Notes under the pieces: generated by a model
What the model saw: only the letters and a program-made list of their open reading frames with translations
Told to the model about the DNA's origin: nothing
Database searches by the model: none
Part shown: positions 1 to 10,273 of the stretch, one piece after another
Layout: each line of letters starts with the position of its first letter
Numbering within the stretch: the first letter of the stretch is position 1
NCBI GenBank assembly: GCA_020438595.1
Contig: JAGQUI010000010.1
Location: 1 to 22,292 of the forward strand
Reading direction: 5' to 3'
DNA length: 22,292 nt
Source: Propionibacteriaceae bacterium
Lineage (GTDB): Bacteria > Actinomycetota > Actinomycetes > Propionibacteriales > Propionibacteriaceae
Position numbers and translations under genes: made by a program

Positions 1-75
1 GGAATGGGGACAGACCATGTGAACCGGAATGGGGACAGACCATGTGAACCGGAATGGGGACAGACCATGTGAACC
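1..75. repeat. Three perfect 25-bp tandem repeats
   Basis: Three identical, directly adjacent 25-bp units lie at 1-25, 26-50 and 51-75. Each starts GGAATGGGGACAG and ends ACCATGTGAACC. A partial echo (GGTGAACCGGAAAGGAACC) follows to about 95. The array starts at the window edge, so more copies may lie to the left. The GGGGACAGACC core resembles repeats found near REP-associated tyrosine transposases in other bacteria, but that is recollection and not shown here. Confidence 0.9.
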
Positions 76-147
76 GGTGAACCGGAAAGGAACCGTCCCC
101 TGGGGGGCGTGGCGACAGCGGCGGACCTCCCGGGTTACGGTCGAGGC

Positions 148-651
148 ATGGACGCAGTGCGGACGCGGGCGGTCGGCCTGGGCCTGGCCGCCTGCCTGGG
201 GCTCGCCGGGTGCAGCTTCGCGTCCGAATCCGTGGCGGGGGACGGCTCGTCGTCCGCGGCGGCTCCCACGTCGACAGCGACGACCGCGACCGCGGGGACG
301 CCGGCCACGGCGGCGGGCACGACCTCGTCGCGGCCCGCTTCCCCGACCACCGTGCGCGGGCTGTGCGCGCAGGCCCTGCCCGACCGGACCCTGCTCGGCT
401 GGGGCGCGGCCACCGTCGGCGACTTCCGGGCCTACCGCTACGGGGCCTCGAACAACCAGCCGCTGGCGAAGGCCTTCCCGAATGCGGATGACGCCGAGGC
501 CGGGGGGTGGTGCGCCACCCGGGCCGCGAAGCAGGCGACCACCTGGTGGGCCGTGGTATACGACCGTCGGCCGCGGCGCGCGATAACGGTGGTCGGGCCG
601 GGCGAGGGCAAGCACCTGGGCCGGGTGTCCGGGCCGCAGGTCGTGCCGTGA
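148..651 (+). CDS. Secreted lipoprotein, function unknown (167 aa)
   Basis: I chose the ATG at 148 because it gives a compact lipoprotein signal: MDAVRTRAV, a hydrophobic stretch LGLAACLGLAG, then a lipobox LAGC with the modified Cys at residue 22. An upstream in-frame ATG at 109 would add 13 residues before the signal. After the Cys comes a Ser/Thr/Ala-rich linker (about residues 23-70), as in proteins tethered outside the actinobacterial membrane. The folded part, about 95 residues, has two further cysteines (LCAQ and WCAT) that could form a disulfide, and a WWAVVYD strand. I do not recognise a family. A TACGGT hexamer ends 7 bp before the ATG, so the mRNA may be leaderless. It lies upstream of gyrB in the same direction but 299 bp away, so it is probably a separate unit. 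Confidence 0.7.
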   Translation: MDAVRTRAVGLGLAACLGLAGCSFASESVAGDGSSSAAAPTSTATTATAGTPATAAGTTSSRPASPTTVRGLCAQALPDRTLLGWGAATVGDFRAYRYGASNNQPLAKAFPNADDAEAGGWCATRAAKQATTWWAVVYDRRPRRAITVVGPGEGKHLGRVSGPQVVP

Positions 652-730
652 CGCGATCCGGCCAGGCAAGGCCGCCGGTGTGACAGCAGGGGCGGTCGGG
701 ACGTGGTGCGCGGCCGAATCACGACACCGC

Positions 731-753
731 GAAACGGCCGATCTGGCCGTTTC
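731..753. other. Perfect 9-bp inverted repeat upstream of gyrB
   Basis: GAAACGGCC at 731-739 and GGCCGTTTC at 745-753 are exact reverse complements with a 5-nt loop (GATCT). There is no following T-run, so it is a weak candidate terminator for the lipoprotein gene. It could also be an operator or a leader hairpin in the gyrB control region. The rest of the 652-950 gap holds no convincing gene. Confidence 0.6.
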
Positions 754-873
754 AGGGCCCCACACGCATATCCGACCTTGGCTGAAGCCCCGCGAGGCGC
801 TCCGAAACGCCAATCCGGGCCGCTGAGGCCCACATGGTGGGCCCGGCAACCGGGGAATTCGGGGGTGATCGGC

Positions 874-879
874 TAGACT
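874..879 (+). promoter_or_regulatory. Possible -10 box for gyrB
   Basis: TAGACT matches the actinobacterial TANNNT -10 pattern and lies 71 nt before the TTG start. No clear -35 is visible 16-19 bp upstream. Start mapping would be needed to confirm it. Confidence 0.3.
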
Positions 880-950
880 GTGGACGTTCTGGAGCGTGCC
901 GCCACTGGATCCCGGTAGGTGGCGCTTTCTTACGTCTGAAAGGTTCCGCG

Positions 951-2975
951 TTGACTGACGAGTCCAGCCTCGCTGTGTCCGCAGCACAGGCCGCGCACGT
1001 CGCAGAAGGCAGCTACGACGCCTCCGCGATCACCGTTCTCGAGGGCCTGGAGGCGGTCCGCAAGCGCCCCGGCATGTACATCGGCTCGACCGGCGAGCGG
1101 GGCCTCCACCACCTGGTCTACGAGGTGGTCGACAACGCCGTCGACGAGGCGCTGGCCGGCTACTGCGACGCGATCCTGGTCGAGTTGCTGGACGGGGGCG
1201 GCATCCGGGTCACCGACAACGGACGCGGTATTCCGGTCAAGGAGCACCCGAAGGAGAAGATCTCCGCGCTCACGGTGGCGCTGACCATGCTGCACGCCGG
1301 CGGCAAGTTCGGCGACGGCGGCTACAAGGTGTCCGGCGGCCTGCACGGCGTCGGTGTCTCGGTGGTGAACGCGCTGTCCGACTCGCTCACCGTCGACGTG
1401 CACCGCGACGGCTACCACTGGCAGCAGAGCTTCAGCCTCGGCGACCCGGACGAACCGCTGCAGCAGCTCGAGAAGAGCACCGACAGCGGCACGATCGTCA
1501 CCTTCTACGCGAGCCCGACGATCTTCGAGACCACCACGTACTCCTACGAGACGCTGGCCTCCCGGTTCCGCGAGATGGCGTTCCTGAACAAGGGCCTGAA
1601 GATCACCATCATCGACCTGCGGCCCGAGGCCGCTCCGCTCGACGACGACGAGGACGCGCTGGACGCCGCGCCGCACGTCCGCGAGCAGACGTTCCAGTAC
1701 GACGAGGGCCTGATCGACTACGTGAAGTACCTCACCGGCAGCAAGGACACGATCCACGCGAACGTGATCGCGATCGACGCCACCTCCGACGAGCAGAAGA
1801 TGAGCCTCGAGGTCGCGATGCAGTGGAACTCGTCGTTCTCCGAGAGCGTGCACACGTTCGCGAACACGATCAACACCCACGAGGGCGGTACCCACGAGGA
1901 GGGCTTCCGGGCCGCCCTCACCAACACGGTGAACAAGTGGGGCGAGACCTGGGGGATGATCAAGAAGCGCGAGGACCGGGTCTCCGGCGACGACATCCGC
2001 GAGGGCCTCACCGCGATCATCTCGGTGAAGCTGGCCGAGCCCCAGTTCGAGGGCCAGACCAAGACCAAGCTGGGCAACACCGAGGCGCGCTCGTTCGTGC
2101 AGAAGGTGGTCAACGACCTGCTCGGCGACTGGTTCGAGAAGAACCCGAACGACGGCAGGGACATCGTCCGCAAGGCGCAGGCCGCCGCCACCGCCCGGGT
2201 CGCGGCGCGGAAGGCGCGCGACCTGGCCCGCAGCCGCAAGGGACTGCTGAACAAGGGCCAGTACGGCAAGCTGAGCGACTGCTCGTCCACCGAACCCGCC
2301 GAGTGTGAGGTGTTCATCGTCGAGGGCGACTCCGCCGGTGGCTCGGCGAAGGGCGGACGCGACCCGCGCACGCAGGCGATCCTGCCGATCCGCGGCAAGA
2401 TCCTGAACGTCGAGAAGGCGCGGCTGGACAAGATCCTGCAGAACAAGGAGGTCGAGGCGATCTTCAACACCCTCGGCACCGGGGTGCAGGACGACTTCGA
2501 CGTGGACAAGCTGCGCTACCACAAGATCGTGCTGATGGCCGACGCCGACGTGGACGGCGCCCACATCCGCACGCTGCTACTGACGCTGCTGTTCCGGTTC
2601 ATGAAGCCGCTGATCAACGCCGGTCACGTCTACCTGGCGCAGCCGCCGCTGTTCCGGCTGCGCTGGAGCAACGCGCCGCACGAACTGGCCTACTCCGACG
2701 CCGAGCGGGACGGCCTGCGCGACGCCGGCCTCGAGGCGGGCAAGAAGCTGCCCAGCGTGAACCCGATCCAGCGCTACAAGGGCCTGGGCGAGATGAACGC
2801 CGAGGACCTGTGGGAGACCACGATGGACCCGGAGAAGCGCTCGCTGCTGCAGGTCACCCTGGAGGATGCCGCCGCGGCCGACGAGATGTTCACGATCCTG
2901 ATGGGCGAGGACGTCGAGCAGCGGCGCAGCTTCATCCAGCGCAACGCCCGGGACGTCCGCTTCCTCGACATCTGA
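951..2975 (+). CDS. gyrB: DNA gyrase subunit B
   Basis: ATPase subunit of DNA gyrase, which with GyrA introduces negative supercoils. I chose the TTG at 951 (674 aa): GAAAGG at 938-943 is a well-placed ribosome binding site, and the 39 codons upstream to an ATG at 834 do not resemble GyrB. The GHKL ATPase motifs are intact: N62 in [18 protein letters not shown] at 89-95 and GLHGVG at 130-135. The TOPRIM domain has EGDSAGG (E458) and DADVD (D531, D533, D535). The [10 protein letters not shown] motif starts at Q607, and the protein ends in the conserved [11 protein letters not shown]. Length is normal for actinobacterial GyrB. gyrA follows in the same direction after 129 bp. recF and DUF721 are not found upstream; a lipoprotein gene lies there instead. 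Confidence 0.98.
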   Translation: MTDESSLAVSAAQAAHVAEGSYDASAITVLEGLEAVRKRPGMYIGSTGERGLHHLVYEVVDNAVDEALAGYCDAILVELLDGGGIRVTDNGRGIPVKEHPKEKISALTVALTMLHAGGKFGDGGYKVSGGLHGVGVSVVNALSDSLTVDVHRDGYHWQQSFSLGDPDEPLQQLEKSTDSGTIVTFYASPTIFETTTYSYETLASRFREMAFLNKGLKITIIDLRPEAAPLDDDEDALDAAPHVREQTFQYDEGLIDYVKYLTGSKDTIHANVIAIDATSDEQKMSLEVAMQWNSSFSESVHTFANTINTHEGGTHEEGFRAALTNTVNKWGETWGMIKKREDRVSGDDIREGLTAIISVKLAEPQFEGQTKTKLGNTEARSFVQKVVNDLLGDWFEKNPNDGRDIVRKAQAAATARVAARKARDLARSRKGLLNKGQYGKLSDCSSTEPAECEVFIVEGDSAGGSAKGGRDPRTQAILPIRGKILNVEKARLDKILQNKEVEAIFNTLGTGVQDDFDVDKLRYHKIVLMADADVDGAHIRTLLLTLLFRFMKPLINAGHVYLAQPPLFRLRWSNAPHELAYSDAERDGLRDAGLEAGKKLPSVNPIQRYKGLGEMNAEDLWETTMDPEKRSLLQVTLEDAAAADEMFTILMGEDVEQRRSFIQRNARDVRFLDI

Positions 2976-2980
2976 TGAAC

Positions 2981-3070
2981 CGGTCCCTGAGGAGTCCCGT
3001 GAGAAACGAACTCCCCCAACGGTCCCTGAGGAGCTCTGCGAGGAACGAGCAGAGCGTCACGAAGGGCCAC
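2981..3070. repeat. REP-like repeat in the gyrB-gyrA gap
   Basis: CGGTCCCTGAGGAG occurs twice, at 2981-2994 and 3020-3033. The second copy continues into a hairpin with GCTCTGC (3033-3039) pairing with GCAGAGC (3050-3056) and an outer GAAGGGCC arm. The pattern of GGTCCCTGAG, a short stem, then CGAAGGGCC is a common intergenic palindrome type in high-GC actinobacteria; that link is from memory. It occupies the leader between gyrB and gyrA. Confidence 0.65.
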
Positions 3071-3104
3071 CCCTCGAACGATCTTGCTAGGCAGGAGAAC
3101 CTGA

Positions 3105-5748
<2,644 letters not shown>

Positions 5749-5756
<8 letters not shown>

Positions 5757-6771
5757 GCGACAGGGCTCCGCGGAGACAGGGGTCGGGCAGGGTCCGGACG
5801 CGCAGTGGCGGGTTGACGGCGGCGAGTCCTACGGCGACGGGGGCCTCGGCGACACGGTCGTCCGGATCCCGAGGATCACCGACGACGGCCACACGCCCGA
5901 GCTTCCCGTCCCGCCGAAGCCACGCTCGTCCCGCCGTCGCACCTCGCGGCCGCGTACCGCGGACAGCGCGCCGACCGGTACCCAGCCGAAGGTGGTGGAG
6001 CCGGTGAAGGCCGCCCCCGCGGCGGCGAAGAGCGAGTCCGCTGCGGCAACGCCCGTGACCCCGACGCCGACGGCGAAGCCTGCAGGTCCCGCGCCGACGG
6101 CGAAGAGCGAGCCCGCCACGGCGAGGCCTGCAAGCCCCGCGCCGGCGGCGAAGAGCGAGCCCGCTGCGGCGAGGTCCGGGAGCGCCGCTCCGGCCGCTGC
6201 CGCGGCTGCGACGGCGATGGCTGCGACGGCGCCCACGGTGACGTCGGCGCCGCCGGCTGCGGCCCCGCCGTTCTCGGCGCCCGATGCGTACCCGTCCGCG
6301 GGATACACCCCGACGGCCTACACCCTGCCCTCGGCGTCCCCGGCCACGGCCCCGGCGTCTGCCGCGGCGGCGGGGAAGCCCAAGGCGTCCGGCCTGAGGC
6401 GCACCCGGAAGGCACGGCTGCGGCTGTCCCGGGTCGATCCCTGGTCGGTGATGAAGACGTCGTTCCTGTTCTCGATCGCGTTCGGGATCATGTTCTGGGT
6501 CGCCGTGTCGGTGGTGTGGACCGTGATCGTGAACTCGGGCCTGTTCGACGTGATCAACGAGGCGATTGTGAACATCCTGTCGAGCCCGACGAGCACGCAG
6601 AGCTTCCGGATCGAGGACTACATCAGCACCAACAAGGTGCTCGGCGTCACCGCCCTGCTGGCCGTGATCAACGTGGTGATCTCCACCGCGCTCGGCACGC
6701 TGACTGCGTTCCTGTACAACCTCAGCGCGAACATCCTGGGCGGCCTCGAGCTCACCCTCGCCGAGGACTGA
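5749..6771 (+). CDS. DUF3566 membrane protein downstream of gyrA
   Basis: I chose the GTG at 5749 ([10 protein letters not shown], 340 aa). It overlaps the gyrA stop by 8 bp and has a strong AGGAGG at about 5737-5742. Residues 1-220 are a disordered Ala/Pro/Ser/Lys-rich region with imperfect repeats of AKSEPA and PAPTAKSEP type (about 6020-6180). Residues 221-340 match DUF3566: a basic [19 protein letters not shown] segment, a first membrane helix at about 238-262 and a second at about 297-325. This family follows gyrA in many actinobacteria (Rv0007 in Mycobacterium tuberculosis). Its role is not firmly known; a link to cell wall or division has been suggested. A long cytoplasmic N-terminus is an inference from the charge before the first helix. 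Confidence 0.9.
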
Positions 6772-6788
6772 GCCCTCCGGTTCCTCGG

Positions 6789-6806
6789 CCGGTCGAGCCG
6801 GTCGAG
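6789..6806. repeat. Tandem CCGGTCGAG repeat after the DUF3566 gene
   Basis: Two adjacent copies of CCGGTCGAG lie at 6789-6797 and 6798-6806, inside a GC-rich stretch that begins GGTTCCTCGGCC. It resembles the small intergenic REP-type repeats of high-GC actinobacteria. No T-run follows, so a terminator function is not supported. Confidence 0.4.
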
Positions 6807-6918
6807 ACGCCGTCGCCCCCTCCGCACGAGCCCATCCGCGACCGACTCGGCCCGACTCGCCGGGAGCCGGCGGGTTGCCCCGAGCCGGGCGCGATCCGTC
6901 CCACGGCGATGCCCCAAG

Positions 6919-6947
6919 TTGAGCCGCCCGGACGGAGTCGGTAACGT
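6919..6947 (+). promoter_or_regulatory. Promoter of tRNA-Ile
   Basis: TTGAGC at 6919-6924 and TAACGT at 6942-6947 are separated by exactly 17 bp, a good housekeeping-sigma promoter. Transcription would begin about 6954, some 18 nt before the mature tRNA 5' end. The tRNA is therefore probably transcribed independently of the gyrase genes. Confidence 0.65.
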
Positions 6948-6971
6948 ACTCTCTCGCGTGCAACGCAGTGC

Positions 6972-7048
6972 GGGCCTTTAGCTCAGACGGTTAGAGCGCT
7001 GCCCTGATAAGGCAGAGGTCACTGGTTCAAGTCCAGTAAGGCCCACCA
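6972..7048 (+). tRNA. tRNA-Ile(GAT)
   Basis: Acceptor GGGCCTT (6972-6978) pairs perfectly with AAGGCCC (7038-7044), followed by discriminator A and an encoded CCA. The anticodon arm is CTGCC-CTGATAA-GGCAG, with anticodon GAT. The T-arm reads CTGG-TTCAAGT-CCAG. It lies after gyrA and DUF3566, as in many actinobacteria. The usual next gene, tRNA-Ala, is absent; an integrase gene follows instead, so the 3' end is the likely integration target. Confidence 0.97.
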
Positions 7049-7118
7049 GATCTCGAGGAGGTCTCCGCACCCCTCTTTCCGCCTCCCTGACTAGGGCATA
7101 CGCTTGTCCTGAGCAGGT

Positions 7119-7132
7119 TGACCGAGAGGTCA
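7119..7132. other. Small hairpin before the integrase
   Basis: TGACC and GGTCA flank a GAGA loop between the tRNA and the integrase. It may be part of the attachment region or integrase control. Short, so low weight. Confidence 0.3.
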
Positions 7133-7168
7133 GAAGTAGGCAGTCGTGGGCAGAAATTGGCCCTCATA

Positions 7169-7186
7169 ATGCACGTAAGATGCACG
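7169..7186. repeat. Direct repeats ATGCACG upstream of the integrase
   Basis: ATGCACG occurs at 7169-7175 and 7180-7186, start to start 11 bp, about one helical turn. This spacing fits binding of a protein to one DNA face, such as integrase arm sites or an excisionase. TAAGAT between them (7176-7181) could be the integrase -10 box, which would let the bound protein control its own gene. Confidence 0.5.
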
Positions 7187-7217
7187 ACACGCCGAGCGGT
7201 GGGGCAGGTGAGACCTC

Positions 7218-8345
7218 GTGACACAGACGAAGCGCTCCTTCGGGACGATCCGCAGATTGCCGTCCAAGAGGTACCAGGCGAGCTACGTCGGGCCGGATCT
7301 CGCCCGGCACAACGCGCCCGGCACGTTCACCAGCAAGGCGGACGCCGAGGCCTGGGTGGCGCTGGAGCGACGCCTGATCGAGTGGGACGAATGGTCGCCG
7401 CCGGGGCAGCGTAAGGCGAAGCAGCAGCACGACGACACCCAGAGCCTGCGCACGTACGCGACAACCTGGCTGCCGGAGCGAACGGCGGTTCGCGGCTTGA
7501 AGCCGAAGACCGTCAGTGAGTACCAGCGCTACCTGGAGCGCCTGATCTACCCGAGCCTCGGGGAGCTGAGGTTGAGGGACTTCACGCCGGCCACGATCCG
7601 GGCGTGGGTCGGCAGCCTGAACCCGAAGACGCCGCGGATGAACGAGCACGCCTACGCGCTGCTCAAGACAATCTTCGCTACGGCCGTCCAGGACGAACTG
7701 CTCGACCGGAATCCGTGCCGCGAGCGGATGCGGAAGCCAGCCCGGCACATCGGCGAGCCAGCCACGCTGGAGGAGCTGGCGCGGTTGGTCGAGGCCATGC
7801 CCGAACGGCTGCGGCTGATGATCCTGCTGGCCGCGTGGTGCGCGCTGCGGTTCGGCGAGGTCGCCGAGCTGCGCCGTGGCGACATCGACCTGAAGAACGG
7901 CGTGATCCGGGTGAGTCGCGCCGTCCAGTGGGTCGATGGCCGGAAGATCGTCGCCGCGCCGAAGGCGGACAGCGTCCGCGTGGTGGCGTTCCCGCCGCAC
8001 ATCGGTGAGGCGATCCGGGAGCACCTCAAGAACCATGCCCAGTGGGGCAAGGACGGCCTGCTGTTCCCCACCAAGAACGGCGAGCAGTACCGGCCGCCAA
8101 CATTCCTCCAGGCGCACTTCCGGAAGGCGCGTGAGGCCGCTGGGCGGCCGGACCTGCGCTTCCACGACCTCCGCCACACCGGAGCCACCCTTGCGGCCGC
8201 GTCCGGCGCCACGCTCGCCGAGCTGATGCAGCGGCTGGGCCACTCGACCGTCTCCGCTGCGCTGGCCTACCAGCACGCCGCCCAGGGGTCGGACAAACGC
8301 ATCGCCGCGCAACTGTCCGCCATCGCACTGGCCAAGGGAGAGTGA
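7218..8345 (+). CDS. int: Tyrosine site-specific integrase
   Basis: Phage/ICE-type tyrosine recombinase, 375 aa, GTG start with only a weak GGGGCAGG upstream. Residues 1-70 form an arm-binding-like N-terminus (GTIRRLPSKRYQASYVGPD). Residues about 72-150 are the SAM-like core-binding domain (LRTYATTWLPERTA, KTVSEYQRYLERLIYP). The catalytic domain has R211 in CALRFGE, K249 in APKAD, H316 and R319 in HDLRH, H342 in LGHS and the nucleophile Y351 in AYQHA, so it looks active. It begins 169 bp beyond the 3' end of tRNA-Ile and reads away from it, the classic layout of an element inserted in a tRNA. No excisionase, replication or transfer gene is visible next to it, and no second copy of the tRNA-Ile 3' end was found in the window. 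Confidence 0.95.
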   Translation: MTQTKRSFGTIRRLPSKRYQASYVGPDLARHNAPGTFTSKADAEAWVALERRLIEWDEWSPPGQRKAKQQHDDTQSLRTYATTWLPERTAVRGLKPKTVSEYQRYLERLIYPSLGELRLRDFTPATIRAWVGSLNPKTPRMNEHAYALLKTIFATAVQDELLDRNPCRERMRKPARHIGEPATLEELARLVEAMPERLRLMILLAAWCALRFGEVAELRRGDIDLKNGVIRVSRAVQWVDGRKIVAAPKADSVRVVAFPPHIGEAIREHLKNHAQWGKDGLLFPTKNGEQYRPPTFLQAHFRKAREAAGRPDLRFHDLRHTGATLAAASGATLAELMQRLGHSTVSAALAYQHAAQGSDKRIAAQLSAIALAKGE

Positions 8346-8415
8346 CCGGCGCGCCCGATTCGACCGGATCTGCCGATGAGCGCCCACTTCCATCCATGCC
8401 GCGAGAGACTTAGCC

Positions 8416-8742
8416 GTGCCCAAGCGTGACTTCCCGTTCTCCCCTAAGTCCGCAACTCGGCTGGAGGTTGGCGATCTGATCGCCATTTCGGGCAGCGACG
8501 GCGACTGGGCGGTGTTGCAGGTTTCCACCCTCCCACGCACGGGGCCAGGAGCTCGCACGACCCTCGGCGTTGGGGTGTTGCCGTGGCGAGGGAAGAAGCA
8601 ACCCACTGCGGAAGCAATCGCAGGTCTGGAGTTCGTGGAGCACGGCTTGACGTCTATCGAGATCTTCACCGACGGCGGAGCCGAAGTCGTCGGCAGCGCG
8701 GCTCTCGCAAACGGAGTTCAGTCCCAAAGCGACGCCGGGTAG
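8416..8742 (+). CDS. Hypothetical protein next to the integrase (108 aa)
   Basis: GTG start at 8416. The protein reads MPKRDFPFSPKSATRLEVGDLIAIS, then a beta-rich stretch (WAVLQV, GARTTLGVGVLPWRG), then GLTSIEIFTDGGAEVVG. The opening VGDLIAI resembles the start of some immunity proteins of polymorphic toxin systems (Imm26-like GDVFAIP), but the match is slight and from memory. The ending NGVQSQSDAG looks unstructured, so the gene may be cut short compared with relatives. It lies 70 bp after the integrase in the same direction and is probably cargo of the element. Function unknown. Confidence 0.55.
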   Translation: MPKRDFPFSPKSATRLEVGDLIAISGSDGDWAVLQVSTLPRTGPGARTTLGVGVLPWRGKKQPTAEAIAGLEFVEHGLTSIEIFTDGGAEVVGSAALANGVQSQSDAG

Positions 8743-8908
8743 ACACCCGGCATGCCGCCGATCGCTGGGCTTGTTCGCGCGGACGAGCAGCCGGTGGACA
8801 AAGACGTGGGTTGTTCCGAGAGGGGCTGGATGTGGACTTCGGTCTTGTGCCGTGCAACGTTCGCTCGTCATCGCCGACGACGGGGTGTCGGTCGCCTGCT
8901 GTGATGCC

Positions 8909-9349
8909 TCAGGGCTTCTTCGCCAGTTCCTCGGCGATCATCACGAGGATGCCACTGGGGCCGCGGAGGTAGGTGAGCTTGTAGACGTCCTCATAGGTGG
9001 CCACACCGCGAAGCGGATGGTAGCCGTGCCTTGCGGCGGTCCTCAGGGTCTCGTCGATGTCGTCGACGGAGAAGGCGACGCGGTGCATCCCGATCTCGTT
9101 GGGAAGGGTGGGGCTCGTCTGGATGGCTTCGGGATGGATGTACTCGAAGAACTCGAGGCGACCCTGACCGTCTGGTGTCTGGAGTACCGCGATCTTGGCG
9201 TGGTTGCCGTCCAGGCCAACAGCTGTGTCTGCCCACTCGCCGCTGATCGTGTCACGGCCGACGAGGGTCAGGCCGAGGTCGGTGAAGAAGGAGATCGCTT
9301 CTTCGATGTCGCGCACGGCAATGCCGACGTTGTCGAGTTTGATGGACAT
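8909..9349 (-). CDS. VOC (glyoxalase/dioxygenase) superfamily protein
   Basis: A 146-aa protein with two beta-alpha-beta-beta-beta units. The first opens MSIKLDNVGIAVRDIEEAISFF and the second carries GMHRVAFSVDDIDETL. Likely metal-site positions are N7 (usually His in the family), the Glu of LEFFEY, the His of MHRVAF and a Glu near the end (VMIAEE). The first ligand is therefore changed, which may alter metal binding. Family members include glyoxalases, methylmalonyl-CoA epimerases, ring-cleaving dioxygenases and antibiotic-binding proteins; the substrate here cannot be told. It runs opposite to its neighbours and stands alone. Confidence 0.85.
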   Translation of the reverse strand: MSIKLDNVGIAVRDIEEAISFFTDLGLTLVGRDTISGEWADTAVGLDGNHAKIAVLQTPDGQGRLEFFEYIHPEAIQTSPTLPNEIGMHRVAFSVDDIDETLRTAARHGYHPLRGVATYEDVYKLTYLRGPSGILVMIAEELAKKP

Positions 9350-9489
9350 GCGCTGAATCTACCCAGCCAGCGCCGAGCGGCCCAGATGCCTTCAGGCTCG
9401 CCCTCCTGCAGCGACAGCCACTCTCTTGGATACGCGACCGGCCGGTCGCGCGACTTCGCCGGGCGGACTACACCGTCGCGCCGCGCGCA

Positions 9490-9775
9490 GTGACCGTGCG
9501 ATCGTTTGGCGCGGTGTTCGATCCGTGGCAATGCATCGCGGTGATGGTCGTGCTGTGCGCGGCAACTCGGGAGGTCGTGGACGATCCCCAACCTGGGCCT
9601 ATCGAAATCGAGTTCCCCGATGCCGACGGGCGCATCCGTTCGTCGAGAAGGGTTCGTCTGATCATGCAGACGCCGCCCAAGTCCACTGGCCACGTACTCG
9701 GTCGAAGTACAGATCGGATGCGGCCGCATCACAAGGACTCTGGGACCGCGCGATGGTGTCCTACCCATGAACTGA
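9490..9775 (+). pseudogene. Frameshifted remnant of a small hypothetical gene
   Basis: A GTG start gives MTVRSFGAVFDPWQCIAV, then VVDDPQPGPIEIEF and DADGRI. Reading sense appears to jump frame near 9640, where the next frame gives FVEKGSSDHADAA. A third frame then gives PLATYSVEVQIGCGRI and runs to a stop at 9773-9775. Joined, the pieces look like one small beta-rich protein of a hypothetical family I partly recall (with a GRVWRFVDK-like motif), broken by at least two frameshifts. The open frame alone (96 aa) loses this sense in its last third. Sequencing error cannot be excluded. Confidence 0.35.
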
Positions 9776-10021
9776 CCTGACTCTGCGGGCAGCCTCGCCG
9801 CGAGAGGACGCTCGGACGCCTGCCCGGCCTACCGGCGGAGCGCTTCATTGGAGCGGGTCGCGGTGCACGGGTGCGTCAGCACCTATGGCCGTCTATACCG
9901 GTCGAACTTTGACCCCTTATCGCCGGCGACACAGGGTCAGTATTCAACCGGCGTCGACAATGGCGACAAGGACTTGGTGGAGGAGTTCCGCAGCCTGCTG
10001 CAACACAGAAACGCCGGCAGG

Positions 10022-10266
10022 CTAGAGAGCGACGGCGATCGCGGCGATCGCGGCGATCGCGGCGACTCCCGCCTCGTTGGCCTTGGCCTTTCCTCCTCCG
10101 TGAGCCGGACGACACGGCTGCGCGCATCCGCGGTGTCTGCTTCGCGTTCGATCAGTTCATCGTCCTGCAATCTGCGGAGGATGTTGCTGAGGCCTCCTGT
10201 GGTGAGCGGCAGCCGCGAGGAGAGCTCGCGGGGACGGGCACCTTCGTAGCCGCGCTCTACCAGCGC
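10022..10266 (-). pseudogene. MarR-family regulator remnant
   Basis: On the minus strand the frame reads GARPRELSSRLPLTTGGLSNI, then LRRLQDDELIEREADTADAR and RVVRLTEE. This is the recognition helix and wing of a MarR-type winged helix-turn-helix. Directly after RLTEE the frame must shift by one base to continue sensibly as GKAKANEAGVAAIAAIAAIA and reach a stop at 10022-10024. The N-terminal dimerisation half is missing. MarR proteins usually need about 140 residues, so this is almost certainly inactive. Confidence 0.6.
10033..10065. repeat. Three-copy GCGGCGATC microrepeat
   Basis: A 9-bp unit (CGGCGATCG and its cyclic forms) is repeated about three times, followed by a partial fourth (CGGCGACTC). 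It lies inside the 3' end of the MarR remnant. In the inferred original frame it encodes AAIAAIAAIA, so it could be a coding microsatellite expanded after decay began. Confidence 0.75.
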
Positions 10267-10273
10267 TCCAGCG

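Noticed and set aside
1..75. CRISPR-like array
   Set aside because: The 25-bp units are directly adjacent with no spacers.
930..2564. 544-aa minus-strand open frame across gyrB
   Set aside because: Antisense to gyrB, His/Val/Leu/Arg-biased with no domain; an effect of high GC codon bias.
7030..7048. Second copy of the tRNA-Ile 3' end as att site within the window
   Set aside because: Reading through to 22292 I found no repeat of CCAGTAAGGCCCACCA.
9268..9768. 166-aa minus-strand frame
   Set aside because: Only its last part reads VOC-like residues, in a shadow frame; no support of its own.
10033..10065. CRISPR-like array
   Set aside because: Units are 9 bp with no spacers; simple microrepeat.
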